Of a stretch of DNA of 64,000 nucleotides, positions 60,281 through 64,000 are shown in pieces. Origin of the DNA: Megaleporinus macrocephalus (taxonomy: Eukaryota; Chordata; Actinopteri; Characiformes; Anostomidae); contig CM038726.1 of the NCBI GenBank assembly GCA_021613375.1, positions 8,202,349 to 8,266,348 on the forward strand, written 5' to 3'. The translations under genes and the position numbers were made by a program. The stretch's first letter is position 1. Each line of letters begins with the position of its first letter. Below the pieces are notes generated by a model. It saw only the letters and a list, made by a program, of their open reading frames with translations. It was not told the origin of the DNA and did no database searches.

Positions 60281-60383
60281 ACCTTTAAAAAAAAATCAAC
60301 AAATACAAACATACAACTTTTCCTGCTTTCAACTCCTAAATAACATTTAACATAGACAGTTTTCTAACGATCTTAAAACTTAC

Positions 60384-60465
60384 CAACTGAAATCTCCCGC
60401 TCCTTTATTCTCCTCTGCTTCTCTAATGGAGTCTTCGTGTTAAACCTACTTTCATTTTCATTTCC
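60384..60465 (-). promoter_or_regulatory. ISRE-like site and possible 5' UTR exon
   Basis: On the minus strand GGAAATGAAAATGAAAGT (60448-60465) contains GAAANNGAAA. About 65 bp downstream is a strong donor (gttg/gtaagt at 60379-60384). The arrangement parallels that at 49841-49890. Confidence 0.4.
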
Positions 60466-61039
60466 TGTTTTTTCAGTTCAGTGTTGTATGATGTAGCTCA
60501 CTTCCTGCAGGACCGAATACGAACACATTTTGCATATATGATTGAAAACTTACAAAACTCAAATTAGATTAATATATTACACTTTTTTATTTATTTATTG
60601 AGACCTATGATTTAACATCTTTTAAAATGTACACTTTTCTATGCTAGGAGTGACACTAGCAAGAAGAGTCAGACCATAGGTTGAGACAGTTTTACCACTT
60701 TATTGAGCCCACCAAATGTGTTTTACCGCCTTCTTTGTTTGTTCCCCAGGAGCCATGTCTGCAGCATGGGTCAGTGGGTGGTGCTTAAGAGGGAGTACGG
60801 GCTTATGGAGCATGTCTGTATAGACATGCTTGGAATTCTGGGAAATGTGGCCTAGACTATCTGGAACCTTTATAGGGGGTAAACCAGATGTATTCAGAGA
60901 GCTATGTAAATAATATGTGACATTACTGTTTTTATACCCAACATTGAAATATTATCTTGTATGTTGACAAATGTGCTGTGAAAGTGTAACGATGAGCTTC
61001 AAAACAGCATGACCTTGCTGGAAGACCGCAGCAACATGT
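60466..61039. other. Intergenic, no gene seen
   Basis: Contains 'catgtctgtatagacatg', a perfect palindrome near 60812-60829; otherwise unassigned. Confidence 0.5.
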
Positions 61040-61700
61040 AACTAGTCAAGGATGCCCATTAAGCCCTCTTTTATTTATTCTGGGTCTGAAACCACCAGCT
61101 CAAGCAGTTCGACAGGCAAAAAATATTAAACCAGTAACTACACATGATACAGTGCACTCTATTATCCTTTATGCCGATGATGTCCTTCTTTTTATGAATG
61201 ATACAAACAGTTAATATCTGAAAGCTTTATCTTCAATCTCTTTTTTTTGGTCAGTGTTCTGGTTATAAGCTCAACTGGCAGAAATAATTTATAACGCCTC
61301 TTCAATCTGACTACAATCTGTACTCTTTTCAGATTCCAATAGCAGTTTTTAGAACAGGATTTACATATCTAGGAATTCAAATCAGACTAGTACTTGCAGA
61401 CATAAATAATCATAAATACTCTAAACAATGTTAAAGACAAATTAGACAGATGGTCGACGTTATCTGTATTTCTTCAAGGTAGAAATATCTATTGTGAATA
61501 TGCTCTTTCACGTATTAACTTTTTATTCACAATGATCCTCCAGACCATTTTATCAACCTTCCTTTGGGCTGGTAAGAGACCCCGCATTCATTTTTCTACA
61601 TTACAGAGACCTAAAAAATTGTGTCCTGGCACTACCTAACTTTGTATTATACAGATATGAGCTATCTATATTTGGTTGTGTAATGAGTCTAAGATTCTGT
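61040..61700 (+). pseudogene. L1-like reverse transcriptase fragment
   Basis: The plus strand reads QGCPLSPLLFILGLKP near 61045-61090, then SIILYADDVLLFMND with the catalytic YADD near 61155-61200. Pieces of the following region appear next (SGYKLNWQK, FTYLGIQI), then LALPNFVLYRYELSIF. Stops and frame changes interrupt it. It is a degraded L1-clade RT, distinct from the Tx1 elements at 39-49 kb. Confidence 0.8.
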
Positions 61701-61765
61701 GGTGTGGAATGAATACTAATGAAGTGTCTACTTCTACGATCTGATCATTCAAATTTCATACCTAC

Positions 61766-61849
61766 CTGTAGTATCTCTCCAGTGTGCTTTTCATATTGGA
61801 TGTCAGTTGTAAGTCTGCTCCTTGTGTGGTTTCCACTGCAGTTAAAGTG
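61766..61849 (-). CDS. Paralogous 28-codon exon, copy 2
   Basis: Acceptor 'ccaacttcag', donor 'gtaggt', 84 nt in phase 0: HFNCSGNHTRSRLTTDIQYE followed by KHTGEILQ. It is open upstream to an ATG at about 61885 (MAAQSFAVLQLQ). That start lies in a common repeat tail (ctttatttatagagcactttt) absent from the 14 kb copy. A TATA-containing block follows 170 bp further upstream. This could be a first coding exon whose start codon comes from a repeat, or an orphan exon. The protein is not recognised. Confidence 0.4.
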
Positions 61850-61885
61850 CTGAAGTTGGAGAACAGCAAAGCTTTGAGCTGCCAT

Positions 61886-61913
61886 TGTTATGAAAAGTGC
61901 TCTATAAATAAAG

Positions 61914-61946
<33 letters not shown>
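61886..61946 (-). repeat. (ATT)n microsatellite and repeat tail
   Basis: Minus-strand 'aataataataataatctttatttatagagcactttt': a trinucleotide run joined to a common teleost retroposon tail. Confidence 0.8.
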
Positions 61947-61949
<3 letters not shown>

Positions 61950-62016
61950 ATGATCATTGAAATAAGAATTCCAACAATTTTTAAAATAAACTCTACATAA
62001 GACATAAAGAGTTATG

Positions 62017-62567
62017 AGCTTGAAGTAGTGCCGGTGCTGTATTCCTCCCTGAGCCGCTGTTCTGTGTTCTTCTCTGGACCAGATCCGTGTAACGACTCAC
62101 TGCATATGGAATCTGGCTCTTGCTATTTATATTGCGTGCTTTGTGATGCTATCACACTTTATTACTCTTCTTTTTTGTGTTGAAACGTACACATAAATTG
62201 CGGTTAAGTCTTGGCCTGCTCTGACACCCCCCGGTTGTTAAATAGATTAGTTAGTTCATGTGTTTTACCAAAATTTCGTCTGAAATGCCAAAGAATTAAC
62301 GTTGTTTTGGTAAGGTTGTTTTGACTAATATTAATATGATGTTCCCGTTTCGCACGTCCAATGTCCAGATGACACACATACATCATTCAAAAATGGAATG
62401 CTATGTTTGTACGACATACTGATTTAAATACAACGTCTTGGGGACGTACCTGTGCTGTCTGGGACTTTCAGACTCAATAAAGTTCTGAAATATTTAGTTG
62501 TTCAGCAAAGTGATCCAAACATCACTTCCTTGTTTTTATGTTTTATTATACAGTTTTTTTGGGGGGT
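62017..62567 (-). promoter_or_regulatory. TATA-containing promoter-like block, copy 2
   Basis: About 90 percent identical to 10505-11037. The TATA box TATAAATA is at 62124-62131 on the minus strand, with the conserved leader downstream. It lies upstream of the exon at 61766-61849 on the same strand, so it may be its promoter and 5' UTR. Confidence 0.45.
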
Positions 62568-64000
62568 TTTTTAAGGTTCAAATCTTCCACTGTGTCTCCT
62601 CAACAACCAGACAATTTGCTATGAGACGTCCTACATACTCATTAATTAGTTAGGCAAAGGGTTTTGGCAAAAAATGGAAACTATTTTCAAAGTGATCCGA
62701 AATTTTAAAAAGTTGTCTGGGTTACAAATGACACTGTCAAAGGCAAAGCACTCAGCACGACGCTCGCAGAGCTGAAAGTTACGTTGGATTTATTAAGATC
62801 AGCAGTGTAACAGAGCAGCAAAATACAAACGAACACAAAACGGGACTGAGCGAGAATCGTAAACCAGGAGACAGAAGTCGTAACCAGAAAAGCAGAGAGC
62901 GAGGCGACCAAATCATGAGGGAGATCCGAGGGGAGAGTCGAGAGTACGGAAGGGAGATCAGAGCCAAGGAAGAGGAAAACACAGGCAACCACAACCAGAA
63001 GGAGAAATCGAGAAGGAGAATAGTCAGAAAACGGTGTGTGTGTGAAGCTTATATGGGGTGAACGTAATGACAAACAGCTGTGCGTATTAGAATTCCGGTG
63101 AGGCTGAGCGTGATTGGCTTGAGGCGAACATGTGGGTGTGACATCATCCGGATGTGCATTCTGGGAAATGGAGTTCGGAAGTAATTTAGTGTCAGGAACA
63201 GTCGTATGCGTGACAGACACAAAAATGTGTAAATACAAAGGATTTGAAAGAATAGACTCATTTCTGTGGCATGTGACCAAAATTGCCTGGTGCATTCTAG
63301 ACACCCATATGGAGGATAATAAAATATGAGAGAAAACTAGAAAAATATCTTAATATCATCTTCACATTGTTTAATTATTAGAAGCCAAATGAATTAATTT
63401 TACTTTTTTAATACAACCTATTAACATACTAAATGACTGGAATTATTACATTTAGTCTTCTTCAGTTCTGAGAAAAGTTTTTATTTTGCCATTTTACTTG
63501 GTAGCATCAAATATTAAATAATCAAATCCTTATTTATAACATAAGGAAACAAAAATATAAGTTTACAAATCCAGAATGCCTCCATCTTTAATAATCTCTT
63601 ATCACCCTTAACTTTACAACAACCCTTTCAATGCCCAGCAAATACAGATCTGAAAGAATATTCAACAGTCATTCTTGTCTGCAGAGCTTGTCTAGTATTA
63701 CAGTATACATTAAAATAACTAAAGACCTAACTAAGGACCAGTAATTACCAAAACCACCAAATTCAGGGAGTTAATCTACTAGTAACTGAACACAAAACAT
63801 TTTATACTGTTGAGGCACAGGCTCTTTTCTACTGGTGAAAATAAAGATACCTTCAAGAGAAAAATGTGACAAATGTGACTCCAGATAAATGTGAGAAATG
63901 AAAATAAATAAATAATTAAATAAATAATATAAATTGGCCAGGATGTAAAAACATTGATATTTAATACGAGGTATGACTGAAAATGTCTGACTGGTTTGCA
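62568..64000. repeat. Duplicated block Y, copy 2, with an insertion
   Basis: Pieces correspond to 13606-15000 but are separated by about 630 bp of inserted sequence (62655-63285). That insertion is CpG-bearing and purine-rich, open on the minus strand for 199 codons without any domain, and resembles retroelement UTR. The window ends inside the block. Confidence 0.75.

Noticed and set aside
62705..63304. 199-codon minus-strand ORF
   Set aside because: No domain, no splice context, and purine-rich composition similar to retroelement UTR; treated as an inserted repeat.

Overview
This window is vertebrate nuclear DNA, almost certainly from a teleost fish. It is AT-rich and intron-rich, with GT-AG exons in consistent phase and no operon-like organisation. 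The repeat content is typical of fish: Tx1-clade non-LTR elements, a BED-finger hAT transposon, a Tc1 remnant, MITEs and very large minisatellites. A GIMAP-type (AIG1) GTPase, an Ig V-set exon followed by coiled-coil exons, and two ISRE-like motifs suggest a rapidly evolving immune-gene cluster. I cannot name the species.

Layout. 0.3-15 kb: repeat-rich flank with a block (0.3-1.5 kb) that recurs at 50.9-52.1 kb, a truncated copy of a lysine-rich first exon (4.0-4.7 kb), a complete but inactivated hAT element with TIRs and an 8-bp target duplication (7.8-10.1 kb), a TATA-containing promoter-like block (10.5-11.0 kb) that recurs at 62 kb, and a block at 13.6-15 kb that recurs at 61.7-64 kb. 15-21 kb: Tc1 and L1-like debris and a dispersed teleost repeat. 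21-23 kb: a plus-strand coding exon with a polylysine microsatellite, head-to-head with a truncated minus-strand AIG1 GTPase exon. 22.9-38.7 kb: a minus-strand gene I reconstructed from splice signals. A short start exon leads to an Ig V-set exon, three microexons (8, 16 and 17 nt), a 61-nt exon and one or two coiled-coil exons. Its introns hold four large minisatellites. The first coil exon carries a frameshift and an in-frame stop. 38.8-49.5 kb: two different Tx1-clade LINEs, both minus strand and both broken, inserted in one (TC)n/(GA)n microsatellite, consistent with the Kibi type of site specificity. 49.8-64 kb: an ISRE-like site, the second copy of the 0.3-1.5 kb block, a MITE, a possible multi-exon plus-strand transcript (54.2-56.5 kb), a non-autonomous hAT, a 63-bp satellite open in all copies, a near-perfect 79-bp inverted repeat, a second ISRE-like site, an L1 RT fragment, and the second copies of the promoter and exon blocks.

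How the parts relate. Two sets of paralogous blocks lie in the same order about 49-51 kb apart, so the window may hold the end of one copy and the start of the next in an old, rearranged tandem duplication. The Ig/coiled-coil gene and the GIMAP fragment share strand and phase-1 splice class. The LINE pair separates the gene's first recognisable exon from the nearest upstream ISRE-like motif. Most long ORFs in the window are tandem-repeat translations, not genes.
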